A program made the position numbers and the translations under genes. From contig JADJRO010000001.1 of NCBI GenBank assembly GCA_016712145.1, positions 434,001 to 498,000 of the forward strand: DNA of 64,000 nucleotides. Direction: 5' to 3'. Under the pieces are notes generated by a model. It did no database searches. It saw only the letters and a list, made by a program, of their open reading frames with translations, and was not told the DNA's origin. The DNA comes from Saprospiraceae bacterium. GTDB taxonomy: Bacteria > Bacteroidota > Bacteroidia > Chitinophagales > Saprospiraceae. Positions 27,650 to 37,146 of the stretch are shown piece after piece. How positions within the stretch are numbered: position 1 is the stretch's first letter; each line of letters opens with the position of its first letter.

Positions 27650-28730
27650 TTATATTTTTAATACATTTTTTATTAAATCAGCTGCTTCTTGCAATAGAAT
27701 GGCTGAATGAACTTCTAATCCTGAATCGTCAATAATTTTTTTTGCGATTTCAGCATTGGTTCCCTGAAGTCGAACTATAATAGGAATGTTTATGTCTTTC
27801 ATGTTTTTATAAGCATCAACAATACCTTGCGCAACCCGATCGCAACGAACGATTCCTCCAAATATATTTACCAGAATGGCTTTAACCGCTGGATCTTTTA
27901 ATATAATCCTGAAAGCTTGTTCGACTCGGCTTGCATCTGCAGTACCACCAACATCAAGAAAATTTGCAGGATTGCCTCCAGACAATTTAATGATATCCAT
28001 CGTAGCCATGGCTAAGCCGGCTCCATTGACCATGCAACCCACATTCCCATCTAATTTAACATAATTCAGATTAAAGGCTTTTGCTTCAATTTCTGTAGGA
28101 TCTTCTTCAGATTCATCTCTCATGGCTTCTATATCGGTATGCCGATACAGTGCGTTGTCATCCATGACCAATTTGCAATCTACGGCAACAATTTCATCAT
28201 GTCCGTTTTTGAGTGTAGGGTTTATTTCAATTAAACTGCAATCTAAATTCACAAAGGCTTGGTAAAGTGATTTTGTAAAACCTAACATCTCTTTAAATGC
28301 TTTGCCACTTAAGCCAAGATTAAAAGCTATTTTTCGACATTGAAATTCTTGTAAACCCAAACAAGCATCAACAAACTCTTTAAATACAAGTTCTGGAGTT
28401 TCCTCTGCAACTTTTTCAATATCCATACCTCCCATTGGAGAATAAATAATTACATTTTGTTGCGAATTACGATCTGTAAGAACGGAAAAATAATATTCTT
28501 TACATTGATCAAATTTAGGACTTTGATTTAGCTAATTTAACTCCTCCGCCTTTGCCACGTCCCCCTGCATGGATTTGCGCTTTAACTACAGCAAAATTTG
28601 CATTGCTTTCTAAAACAATTTTGTTATAATTTTCTAAAGCTTCTTCAGGGCTTGATGCGACATATCCTTTTTGTGTTCGAATACTAAAGCGATTCAATAA
28701 TTCTTTTCCCTGATATTCGTGTAAATTCAT
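27650..28730 (-). pseudogene. sucC: Succinyl-CoA ligase beta subunit, damaged (frame change plus about 30-40 missing codons)
   Basis: The first 71 residues (MNLHEYQGKELL to GGGVKLAKSKS) and the last 261 (GGMDIEKVAEETPE to VKNVLKI) are textbook SucC, with ATP-grasp residues and the NPTLKNGHDEIVAVD and GGIVRCDRVAQ blocks. Between them the frame changes near 28505-28525 and protein is missing. After AKS the other frame resumes almost at once with KEYYFSVLTDRN, whereas homologues have about 40 residues there (the strand-helix-strand with QTxxxG and the VHKVLI-type segment). No single-base repair restores this. It may be a real deletion or an assembly fault. The enzyme makes succinate and nucleoside triphosphate in the TCA cycle; sucD is not in the window. 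Confidence 0.85.
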
Positions 28731-30194
28731 TTATTTGGTTTTAATAACAAGTTTTGAAGGCTTAATTGCTGAAACATTTTTAGTTGAAAGGATGTAGATG
28801 CCATCTGGTATATCCTTTATAGAAAACAATAGATGATCGTTAAATTCCCTTTTGTCATTCAATTCAATTTGATGACCAAAAATTGAGCTGAGCCTAAATG
28901 ATTCAGACATAAATTGCTTGCCATCTTTTAGTATAAAGCTTTGTGTGCCTGATACCGGATTGGGTATTAGGATTGATTTGTTATTGTTGTACAACTTATT
29001 TTCAGTCGAAACCAGTTGATCCGTTCTGAATAATCCAACTTCTGAACTGGTTCCACAAAAATCAAAATCAGAAAAAGCTCTGATTTTCCACCAATAGTTT
29101 TTATTGGATATTAATGAATCCAACTCAACATATGGGGTAGTAACCATGAGATTTTTCACAATCACCGTAAAATTTTCAGTTCTTGATATTTGAATGCTGT
29201 AATATGTAGCATTTGGAACAGCTTGCCATGATAAGAGTATTTTAGAAGATGGAATCACAACACTGTCAATTGGAAAATTCAAGGCAATTGGATTTTGATC
29301 CAGTGTTTTTGGATTGACATTCGCACGTTTGAGATTTGCTCTTGGACCATTGTAATAATTCAACATGGCTTTCATTTGATCTCCTGAAAAACGTTTCATG
29401 CAGTCATCATTGGAATAAGACATAAACAAGGTTCCATCAACACGAAATGTAGAATCTTTCGTGTCCCGTAAAATTGAACCACTAAATCCATCACCCGAAC
29501 AAGTCCATCGGTTGCTAATATAATCAGGATCGGTATCACAAAAGTTATCTGCTTGAAACTTGCAATTTTTACGTTCTACGTTCTCAATGGAGGTAAATAC
29601 CTGACTTTGATAATCTTCTGTAAGCTTTCCATTTGAGTATCTAATTCCTTCCCAGCCGTAAAATGTATGGGGTAATGAAAAGTAATGTCCAAGTTCATGT
29701 GCCCAGGTATGGCTGTTTTTACCGACACAGTTTTTACTTAATGCAACCGCATCTCCTTTGTATGTATAATAACCACAATTTCCTGCTGGATTTGCGACTA
29801 AATAACAGTTCACAACATTTGGATAATTATTTTTCAACATCATCTCTTCGCCTTTTTCATATTCGGCATGGTCATTCCAGGAAGTATTGCGAATGTAGTT
29901 GATATCATTTTCAAGGTAAAATTGAATTCCGCTGGGTAGAAAATCCTGATTTAATGTGCACAGTGCATCGAATATGATTAAATTAGAAAAAAATCCAACA
30001 GCATTATCATTGGCTACGTTGTGAATCTGCAAGGGTATATAAATAAGTCCATGGTCTGTTTTTTCAAAATGTGGCAAATTTTCACGAAGCGTCATTAATT
30101 GCGCCTGATCTTTTATCCCGGTTCCACAAAAAGAAGATTGTGCATTTGTACTCACATTTAATAAGCAAAATGCAAGAAGTATATAAAACCTCAT
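28731..30194 (-). CDS. Secreted M43-like (pappalysin-type) zinc metalloprotease with T9SS sorting domain
   Basis: A 487-residue protein with a signal peptide (cleavage near NAQS), the zinc motif HELGHYFSLPH (H166, E167, H170, H176), and a cluster of cysteines around FCDTDPDYISN. The Met-turn region, the fibronectin-III-like stretch (about 300-390) and a T9SS type A sorting domain (IPNPVSGTQSF to the C-terminus) follow. In the usual HExxHxxGxxH the glycine is serine here, as in its neighbour. It is probably secreted by the type IX system and anchored or released at the surface. Its stop is directly next to the sucC start. Confidence 0.9.
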   Translation of the reverse strand: MRFYILLAFCLLNVSTNAQSSFCGTGIKDQAQLMTLRENLPHFEKTDHGLIYIPLQIHNVANDNAVGFFSNLIIFDALCTLNQDFLPSGIQFYLENDINYIRNTSWNDHAEYEKGEEMMLKNNYPNVVNCYLVANPAGNCGYYTYKGDAVALSKNCVGKNSHTWAHELGHYFSLPHTFYGWEGIRYSNGKLTEDYQSQVFTSIENVERKNCKFQADNFCDTDPDYISNRWTCSGDGFSGSILRDTKDSTFRVDGTLFMSYSNDDCMKRFSGDQMKAMLNYYNGPRANLKRANVNPKTLDQNPIALNFPIDSVVIPSSKILLSWQAVPNATYYSIQISRTENFTVIVKNLMVTTPYVELDSLISNKNYWWKIRAFSDFDFCGTSSEVGLFRTDQLVSTENKLYNNNKSILIPNPVSGTQSFILKDGKQFMSESFRLSSIFGHQIELNDKREFNDHLLFSIKDIPDGIYILSTKNVSAIKPSKLVIKTK

Positions 30195-30205
30195 GTATGT
30201 AACGA

Positions 30206-31746
30206 TTAGAATGTTAGGAATTTTCCTGAATTAAATTTTCCAGAATGATCAGAAATTCTATAAAAATAAATGCCAGCTTGTAAATTATCTAATTCAAAAT
30301 AATTTGAACCGGATTGAACTTTATAGTTTTTAGTAATAATACCTTGTCCATCGGTTGCAAATAACTGCATTTGAAGTGATTGTTCAGTTTCTGAATGAAT
30401 GATTAATGAAATTTTACTTTCTCCATATTGTCTGAAATAAACAGTTAATCCAGAAAGTTCAATATTTTCATTTGCTACAGTCCAGGATGGAGTTCTGAAA
30501 TTAGTAATTTTAGAAACAACACAAAAACTGTTTGTATTATAGGGTGTTACACGCCAATAGTGATTTGCATTCTTTTTGAGATTATACAAAACCGTATCAG
30601 AATGAGACAATAAAAATAATTTATTATTGATATTAAATCCAATGTTTTCAGCAACTTCAAATATATATTTATCTGCATTGGGAACATCATCCCAATCAAA
30701 TCGAACGGTATCATAACCCAAAGGCGGAATGCTTCCGGTTGGTGTTAAATAATTGACGGCATCTGTAATGTCAGGCTTTGGCGTATATACTGGGTTTCTT
30801 AGGTAGTTTCTACCGGAAGATAAATAATCTTTTAAAATGGCATCCTTTTGTTCCTGTGAAAACTCTTTTATACAATCTAAAAAATAACTCATTAAATTAG
30901 TTTCATTCGGATCTAATTTAGCATTGTCAGGGTCTTTGGCACATCCCGAATAAACGCAACCCGGTCCTTGAAATCCAAAACCGAGATTGTAATCTGCAGG
31001 AGTATCACAAAATCCATCAGCTGATTGATTGCAGTGTAATTTTCCATTGGTACCCTGTTTTGTTCGATCCACATATTCTGTTTTAACTTCATTTCCTCGA
31101 TAGAAAATTGAAACAGGGGGAGGCGTTGTGCAATTGTTTGATACGGTAAGGTATACCGTTTCTTCCCAACCAATGAATGTGTGAGGCAATGAAAGGAAAT
31201 GGCCAATTTCATGGGCAAGTGTGGTGCCATTAGGGCCAACATGTAATTTTCCACTGACGATATAGTCTCCATCTCCTGTATAAAAGGCCAAAACACCCGT
31301 TTCACTGGCATTTGCAACATTTCCAACAAAATATTAATGGCATTTTTATTGGCTTGCATGAATTGATTTATATAAGCCCTTCCAAGAGTACTGCTAGGAT
31401 CATCATAAATAAATGTATTATTAATCGAATTGGCTGCTTTAAGGTAAAAGACAATATTTAATGATTCATAAATTCTATTGAGTGCGCACAGGTTTTCAAC
31501 AACATTTTTAATTGTAATTCGCCCGCTACCATCTGCTTTGGCAACCATCCAATAGGTTACTGGGATATAAAATGGTGCACCGCCCCTTTGAATAATTTGA
31601 TTTTTAAATGTTTCCCGATTTGAAAACATCCGTTCCCGGATTGTTAAATTTTCATGTAATCCAGTTCCACATTTTCCCAATTCCTGGGCGAAATCACTGA
31701 TTGGAATCAAAAGTCCTATCAAAAAGACAAATAAAACTCTATTCAT
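30206..31746 (-). CDS. Second M43-like zinc metalloprotease with T9SS sorting domain (one frameshift)
   Basis: A paralogue of the next gene in the same operon, 11 bases apart. Signal peptide, N-terminal M43-like region, zinc motif HEIGHFLSLPH, cysteine cluster with FCDTPADYN, a fibronectin-like domain and a C-terminal sorting domain (to FNSGKFLTF). The frame breaks in an A-run at 31328-31331. Adding one A (T on the coding strand) joins KNAINI to FVGNVANASETGVLAFYTGDG with no stop. A -7 box TAATTTTG lies upstream on the reverse strand (31787 to 31780). Confidence 0.85.
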
Positions 31747-31779
31747 TATAAAAATTTAAAATATGTGCATTTAAGGGCA

Positions 31780-31807
31780 CAAAATTAATACTTAGTTAAT
31801 AGTTTTG
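31780..31807. promoter_or_regulatory. Back-to-back candidate -7 boxes between the protease operon and mdh
   Basis: TAATTTTG on the reverse strand (31787-31780) faces the protease gene, and TAGTTTTG on the forward strand (31800-31807) faces mdh. Both match TAnnTTTG exactly; neither has a clear TTTG at the usual -33 distance. The 87-base gap must hold both promoters, so these overlapping sites are the best candidates. Confidence 0.4.
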
Positions 31808-31832
31808 CCCTATTATTTAATAACGAATCAAA

Positions 31833-32774
31833 ATGAATAAAGTTACCGTTATCGGAGCCGGAAATGTCGGTGCGACTGTGGCCAATGTTTTGGCGCATAA
31901 GGATTTTATCCGTGAAATTGTCTTGGTGGACATAAAAGCTGAAATGGCGATTGGAAAAGCCCTGGATACTTGGCAGCAGGCCCCTGTTGATTATTATTCA
32001 AGTAGATTAATCGGAACTCAGGATTATCAATTAACAGCAGATTCTGAAATTGTAGTTATAACCGCTGGTTTGCCGCGTAAACCGGGGATGAGTCGGGATG
32101 ATTTGATTAGTACAAATGCCGCAATCGTTAATTCTGTAACGACATCTGTATTAAAGTATTCAAAAAATCCGATAATCATTGTAGTGTCTAATCCTTTGGA
32201 TGTCATGACCTATGCAGCATATAAAGTAGCCGGTTTGCCTGAAAACAAAGTCATTGGGATGGCTGGAATTTTAGATACTGCCCGCTATCGGGCCTTTTTG
32301 GCTGAGGCTTTGGATGTCAGTCCAAAAGACATCCAGGCAATATTAATGGGTGGTCATGGAGATTCTATGGTGCCTTTGCCCAGATTAACTACGGTTTCTG
32401 GCATTCCTGTAACAGAATTATTGGCTATGGATAAACTTCAGGCTATTGTTGATCGGACGAAGCAGGGCGGAGGAGAATTGGTAAAATTAATGGGCACTTC
32501 TGCCTGGTATGCGCCAGGTGCCGCTGCAGCTCAAATGGTTGAAGCAATCGCTAAAGATGAAAAGCGCATTTTCCCATGCTGTGTTAAGCTAATTGGCCAA
32601 TATGGGTTGAAAGATGTTTTTGTTGGGGTTCCTGTAAAGTTAGGCAAAAATGGGGTAGAGCAAATAATCGAACTAAAATTAAGCCCAGAAGAAACTGCTT
32701 TATTGCATCAATCTGCATCGGAAGTAAAGTCTACTATGGATGTTTATGATAATTTACCACCAGTGAGCTCTTAA
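31833..32774 (+). CDS. mdh: Malate dehydrogenase
   Basis: A 313-residue LDH-like malate dehydrogenase with the dinucleotide motif IGAGNVGAT (residues 7-15), the substrate-binding RKPGMSRDDL loop (arginine followed by G and M as in malate-type enzymes), the second arginine in ARYRAFLAEAL and the catalytic histidine in GGHGDSMVPL. It interconverts malate and oxaloacetate with NAD. Class is inferred from similarity to the LDH-like group. It is intact and sits 30 bases upstream of a redoxin gene. Confidence 0.95.
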   Translation: MNKVTVIGAGNVGATVANVLAHKDFIREIVLVDIKAEMAIGKALDTWQQAPVDYYSSRLIGTQDYQLTADSEIVVITAGLPRKPGMSRDDLISTNAAIVNSVTTSVLKYSKNPIIIVVSNPLDVMTYAAYKVAGLPENKVIGMAGILDTARYRAFLAEALDVSPKDIQAILMGGHGDSMVPLPRLTTVSGIPVTELLAMDKLQAIVDRTKQGGGELVKLMGTSAWYAPGAAAAQMVEAIAKDEKRIFPCCVKLIGQYGLKDVFVGVPVKLGKNGVEQIIELKLSPEETALLHQSASEVKSTMDVYDNLPPVSS

Positions 32775-32804
32775 ACTTTTAACACAAAGCCTTGTTTTGA
32801 CAAC

Positions 32805-33332
32805 ATGGCTTCCATCAATGAGGCAATTCGCAAAATGTATACAACGGATCGAGAGACCGTTTATCAAAAATCACTTAAACAAGATGTAATTCTTGTGTTT
32901 TTACGGCATTTTGGATGTACATTTTGCCGGGAAGCCCTTGAGGAATTGCATGATTTATTCAATGGACATAAATTTGATAAAAATTGTTTAATTCTGGTAC
33001 ACATGTCAACAGAAGACATTGCTTGCAAATATTTTGAACGATATGGCTTGAGTTCTGTGCCTCGTGTTTCAGATCCTGATTGCCTTTTCTATAAAGAATT
33101 TGGTCTGTTAAAAGGAACTTTTAATCAATTATTCGGCTTTCGTTCATGGCTAAGAGGAATCGAAGCCGGTTTAATTAAAGGCCATGGATTTGGCACCCAA
33201 TTGGGCGATGGATTTCAAATGCCGGGTGTTTTTATAATTCAGAAGGGTCAAATTACGAATGAATTCCGACACAAGTTTCCTTCAGACAAACCAGATTATT
33301 TAAAACTAATGGCCTGTCCACAAGCACAATAA
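32805..33332 (+). CDS. SelL-like / peroxiredoxin-like redoxin
   Basis: A 175-residue thioredoxin-fold protein with C38-T-F-C41 after the first strand (ILVFLRHFGCTFC) and the later VFIIQKGQI strand. The pattern matches the SelL-related or PRXL2-type redoxins (AhpC/TSA-like) with CxxC. There is no signal peptide, so a cytoplasmic redox role is likely; its partner is unknown. It follows mdh by 30 bases and precedes an exported protein by 27. Confidence 0.78.
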   Translation: MASINEAIRKMYTTDRETVYQKSLKQDVILVFLRHFGCTFCREALEELHDLFNGHKFDKNCLILVHMSTEDIACKYFERYGLSSVPRVSDPDCLFYKEFGLLKGTFNQLFGFRSWLRGIEAGLIKGHGFGTQLGDGFQMPGVFIIQKGQITNEFRHKFPSDKPDYLKLMACPQAQ

Positions 33333-33359
33333 AACGACCTCCCTCATCGTAGTTGTATC

Positions 33360-34244
33360 ATGAAGATTTGGATAAGTTGCCTTGTCGTATTATTTTATAC
33401 CTACCCCTGTGACAGTCAGGCTTTAAGAACGAAACAAGATAGTTTTCGTTTTTTCGCTGATGCCATGTTTTTTCTAAATCAAGCTGAATTTAGAATCGAA
33501 GCAGAACATGGATTTAATAGACTTCTTAAAGAACTGGTTATTAACAATGAAGACAGTTCGAAACTAAGTTTTCTCCCCAATTTTGTCAAGTGTGAATCGG
33601 TTGATAAAACGTTGTGCATCATCAGTTGGCAGGTAGAGCGCAAATCAAAAGATTTTCATTACAGTGCTGTATTGTTTAGACCAGAATCTAAACCTATTTT
33701 TTTAAAAGATGTAGATCGAACCATTTCTCGTATTAACTACGAAGCTTTTAATTCTAAGAATTGGTATGGTGCTCTTTATTACCATGTAATTCCACTAAAA
33801 ATCAACAATGCCTATACCATTTTAGGCTATCGTTTTGGTAAGGATGGCTCTAAATATCGAATTATAGATATGTTAGAAATTAAAAACGATGAATTAATTA
33901 TAGGAGCTCCAAAGTTTAAGCATTTGAATGAAAAAGGAGATGAAGATTGGTATTACAGACATGTGGTAAATTATTCCCCTTCAGCCAATGTAGTTGTTAA
34001 ATACGATGAGACATCCCAAATAATCTTTTTTGATCATGTTGAAACATTTACAGATGTAAAATCAGGGGAAGTCGTACGAGCACCCGACGGAACATTTGAA
34101 GCATTAGAATTTAAAAATGAGTATTGGAATTATATCCCATATCAAAAAGGTGAAATTTTGCAAACTCCACCAAGAGAAAAGCCTATATTAAACAGTGATG
34201 GCAAAGATATTTTTGGAAAGAAAAAAGAAACCAAACAAAAATGA
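33360..34244 (+). CDS. Exported protein of unknown function
   Basis: A 294-residue protein with a signal peptide (hydrophobic residues 4-17, before DSQALRTKQ). The rest is predicted globular, with many tyrosines and tryptophans, for instance SKNWYGALYYH, ILGYRFGKDG and DEDWYYRHVVNY, and a lysine-rich C-terminus. I do not recognise a named family. It converges on tilS with only 6 bases between the stops. Confidence 0.7.
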   Translation: MKIWISCLVVLFYTYPCDSQALRTKQDSFRFFADAMFFLNQAEFRIEAEHGFNRLLKELVINNEDSSKLSFLPNFVKCESVDKTLCIISWQVERKSKDFHYSAVLFRPESKPIFLKDVDRTISRINYEAFNSKNWYGALYYHVIPLKINNAYTILGYRFGKDGSKYRIIDMLEIKNDELIIGAPKFKHLNEKGDEDWYYRHVVNYSPSANVVVKYDETSQIIFFDHVETFTDVKSGEVVRAPDGTFEALEFKNEYWNYIPYQKGEILQTPPREKPILNSDGKDIFGKKKETKQK

Positions 34245-34250
34245 TTTGTG

Positions 34251-35561
34251 TCAAACTTCTTTTTTTGAAAATTTAAACTGGATGACATTTCTGGTATTCA
34301 GATCAATTTTTGCATGGTCAGATCGTTGAAGCCCGCAAATCCACAAAATATTTTCTTCAGTTGTTAATAGATACATTTTCTCCTTCTCATAGATACCAAG
34401 TTTGGAATCAGTGAATACATCCTGGATTTTTTTATGTTTTCCATTCATTCCAAAAACTTGAATGCGATCCCCAGGCTCCCATTTTCTTACTCTGAGAGGA
34501 TATTTAAGTTGCGCACTATCAAAATAACAAAAGTTAGAATCTGAAAATAAAAGTTCAGATTCAGGATTACCAATTGTCCATTCCAAAATGCCATAATCCA
34601 ATTCTAAAGTTCCTGTACTTGTATAAATAAGGTGTTCTGCTTCTTTTGAATGTGAAGTATTTATTTTTCTTATTTTAATTCCGTCGGGATGGATCGCAAG
34701 TTCGTAATTTGATCGGCTATAAAATAGTTTCCCACTCTTGTCTTGGTTGAATTTAATTTGTTGTATTGTTTCTGGATGAAAATCTAGATCTGAAAGATAC
34801 CAACTTAAAAAGCAGGATGGATTTGTTGCGGCAATGCTGATTTCTGATTCTGAAATTTTAACATGGTGGTTTTTCCAGGATTCGTATAAATTTTGAAGTA
34901 AAGGGATTAACTCCTGGAGATGATCCATACTTCTTCTGGTCATTTGCTTAAATGCCGGGAGTCTTGATTCAATTAATGGCAAGACCTCATTTCTAAAAAA
35001 ATTTCTTAAATAATAACTGGCTTCATTACTGCTGTCTTCCCGATAGGGAATATTGTTTTCGAGTGCATAGCTGCTTAGATCTGATTTTGAAAGTGGTAAA
35101 AACGGTCGAATGTGTATATCGGATTGCATGACCATGCCTTTGAGGCCATTAATACCACTTCCCCGGCTCAATTGCAAAAACAACAACTCAACCTGATCAT
35201 CTGCATGATGTGCTGTTAACAAGTATTTAAAATGATGCTTCTTTATCAGCTCATCAAAAAATGCATACCGAGCTTTCCGAGCTTGATCTTGAATATTGCT
35301 TGAATTTGGTAAAACACATTCTTTGCTGTAAAATTGAATTTGGCGATCGTTTGCCCATTTGCGAATCATTTCCTGATCATAGTTGGCATCAGGAATCCTC
35401 AATTGATAATTACAATGAGCGATTGAAAAATTAAATTGAAGTTTATGTAATACATCACACAGAACCATGCTGTCTAAACCTCCACTTACTGCTACAAGGA
35501 GCAGGTCGTTTTTAGAAAACATTTCCTGGTTTTGAATAACTTTGCGTGGATTATCTATCAT
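34251..35561 (-). CDS. tilS: tRNA(Ile)-lysidine synthase
   Basis: A 436-residue protein with the PP-loop SGGLDSM (26-32), the family segments SIAHCNYQLR and LLTAHHADDQVE, and the longer C-terminal domain with KWEPGDRIQVFGMNGKHKKIQDVF, which is diagnostic of TilS. It makes lysidine at C34 of tRNA-Ile2, so AUA is read as isoleucine; the gene is essential. The start is 14 bases from a divergent lipoprotein gene. Confidence 0.95.
   Translation of the reverse strand: MIDNPRKVIQNQEMFSKNDLLLVAVSGGLDSMVLCDVLHKLQFNFSIAHCNYQLRIPDANYDQEMIRKWANDRQIQFYSKECVLPNSSNIQDQARKARYAFFDELIKKHHFKYLLTAHHADDQVELLFLQLSRGSGINGLKGMVMQSDIHIRPFLPLSKSDLSSYALENNIPYREDSSNEASYYLRNFFRNEVLPLIESRLPAFKQMTRRSMDHLQELIPLLQNLYESWKNHHVKISESEISIAATNPSCFLSWYLSDLDFHPETIQQIKFNQDKSGKLFYSRSNYELAIHPDGIKIRKINTSHSKEAEHLIYTSTGTLELDYGILEWTIGNPESELLFSDSNFCYFDSAQLKYPLRVRKWEPGDRIQVFGMNGKHKKIQDVFTDSKLGIYEKEKMYLLTTEENILWICGLQRSDHAKIDLNTRNVIQFKFSKKEV
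35537..35544 (+). promoter_or_regulatory. Candidate -7 box of the lipoprotein gene, inside tilS
   Basis: TAACTTTG matches TAnnTTTG exactly and lies within the first codons of the opposite-strand tilS. A start near 35551 would give a leader of about 25 bases. As only 14 bases separate the two start codons, the promoters must overlap the neighbour's coding sequence. Confidence 0.4.
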
Positions 35562-35575
35562 AAAACAGCAACAAA

Positions 35576-36097
35576 ATGCAAATATTACGAGTACTAGCGC
35601 TAATACTGCTATTCAGTCAATGCAAAAATAAGGAGAATGCCTCGATTGGAGCTTCTTCTCAAACGCCAACAAATAATAAAGTTGAAGAGATGAAAATTCC
35701 CCCTCCAGTTATGGGTAAAATAGATGATAAATTTATCCAACTGGCTGAAAAGCAAAAAGATGCTCCTGATTTGGTAAATATGATTTGGCATTATACGTAT
35801 GCATTGTCAATCAAGGAAGAAGCCCCAAAGGAAAATATTTATAAAGGCCAATGGTTGGATTTATTGACCAAAGGAGATTATAAAAAGGGACTTTATGCTG
35901 AAACCACTGAATCTGGTAAATACATTTATGATGAAAAAACAGGTTTGTTAGAACTTCGTTCAACTATCGGGACTTCTTCAGAATGGAAGGTGAAGGTGGA
36001 TCCGGCACATATGATATTAATTGGGACCTCAAAATATGGAAACAATCCCTGGCAAATTAAATTATCCAGAAGGGATTCACTGCCTGTAAAGGAATAG
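35576..36097 (+). CDS. Hypothetical lipoprotein
   Basis: A 173-residue protein with a lipoprotein signal (ILLFSQC, Cys16), a low-complexity linker (about 20-40) and a globular part with YIYDEKTGLLELRS and a tryptophan-containing end. I do not recognise the family. It is divergent from tilS and its end lies 24 bases from the convergent mltG. Confidence 0.65.
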   Translation: MQILRVLALILLFSQCKNKENASIGASSQTPTNNKVEEMKIPPPVMGKIDDKFIQLAEKQKDAPDLVNMIWHYTYALSIKEEAPKENIYKGQWLDLLTKGDYKKGLYAETTESGKYIYDEKTGLLELRSTIGTSSEWKVKVDPAHMILIGTSKYGNNPWQIKLSRRDSLPVKE

Positions 36098-36120
36098 ACT
36101 TAAGAATTCAAAAGGTTTTT

Positions 36121-37146
36121 TTATCGTATTCGTTGGGCATTAAGCCAATTTCGATACAATTTTGCATTTTCATAGTGACCGGATAATGTTTTAGCAAATG
36201 CATGGCTTCCATCATACCCAGGACGCGCGCAAAAAAACAAATAATCATGGGGTGTTGCATTTATTACTGCATCTAAACTTGTTACCGAAGGCATGCAGAT
36301 GGGTCCAGGAGGAAGCCCTTCAACAAAGTATGTGTTATAAGGAGAATCTGCTTTTAAGTGCTCCAATAAAACGCGTTGAATTCCAAACAAACCCAGTGCA
36401 AAAACAACTGTAGGATCTGCTTGAAGTTTCATGCCGGTTTTAAGCCGATTAATATAAACTCCGGCAATATCAGGTTTCTCAATATCAATGTTGGTTTCTT
36501 TTTCAACAATGGAAGCAATGATATACGCATCCGTTTTAGATAAAGCTTTTTCAATTAATTTTTGGCTTCTGTTTTCTTTATTCCAAAAAGTATGATTCTC
36601 TTGAATCATTCGTTGTAAAATGCGCTCTGGAGTAGAAGTCCAATACAACTGATATGTATTTGCAATAAAAGCTGTTAAAATATTATCTTTCGTGTAATTA
36701 TTATTTTTCAATAATACAGAATCTTGTAGCATGTTTAAAAATTCAATTGAATCAGGCAATAATGAATTGCCCAATTTACCTGAGAGTTGATATACATCTC
36801 TTATAGAATTTAAAACAACTGAAACGGGGTCTTGTACTCCCTTTCTTAATTTGTTAACCAGGCTTAGATTATTACTTCCAGCTTTGATTTTATAATGCCC
36901 GGGTTTTATTTGTTTAAGCTGCATCCATTTTGCCAACCTCGTGATTAAAAAAGTATCTTGAACGATGCTATCCAGAATCATTCCAATGCTTGAAACAGGG
37001 TATGCTTTATCTATGTACAGCTCTTGGTCTTTATTGTTTTTAACATTTTCCTTAAATGCGTTCAGATAAATAGCCAGGCAAAATACGGCCACTATCAGTA
37101 GCGTAACACTTACTTTGATGTAGAAGGCTTTAGAAATTCGCATCAA
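36121..37146 (-). CDS. mltG: Endolytic murein transglycosylase MltG
   Basis: A 341-residue protein with one N-terminal membrane segment (about 11-28), a LysM-like subdomain and the YceG catalytic domain with the glutamate in IVEKE (E215), INRLKTGMKLQADPT and GLPPGPICMPS. It cleaves nascent peptidoglycan near the membrane and sets glycan chain length. It overlaps panB by 4 bases (ATGA type), so translation is probably coupled. Confidence 0.95.
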   Translation of the reverse strand: MMRISKAFYIKVSVTLLIVAVFCLAIYLNAFKENVKNNKDQELYIDKAYPVSSIGMILDSIVQDTFLITRLAKWMQLKQIKPGHYKIKAGSNNLSLVNKLRKGVQDPVSVVLNSIRDVYQLSGKLGNSLLPDSIEFLNMLQDSVLLKNNNYTKDNILTAFIANTYQLYWTSTPERILQRMIQENHTFWNKENRSQKLIEKALSKTDAYIIASIVEKETNIDIEKPDIAGVYINRLKTGMKLQADPTVVFALGLFGIQRVLLEHLKADSPYNTYFVEGLPPGPICMPSVTSLDAVINATPHDYLFFCARPGYDGSHAFAKTLSGHYENAKLYRNWLNAQRIR

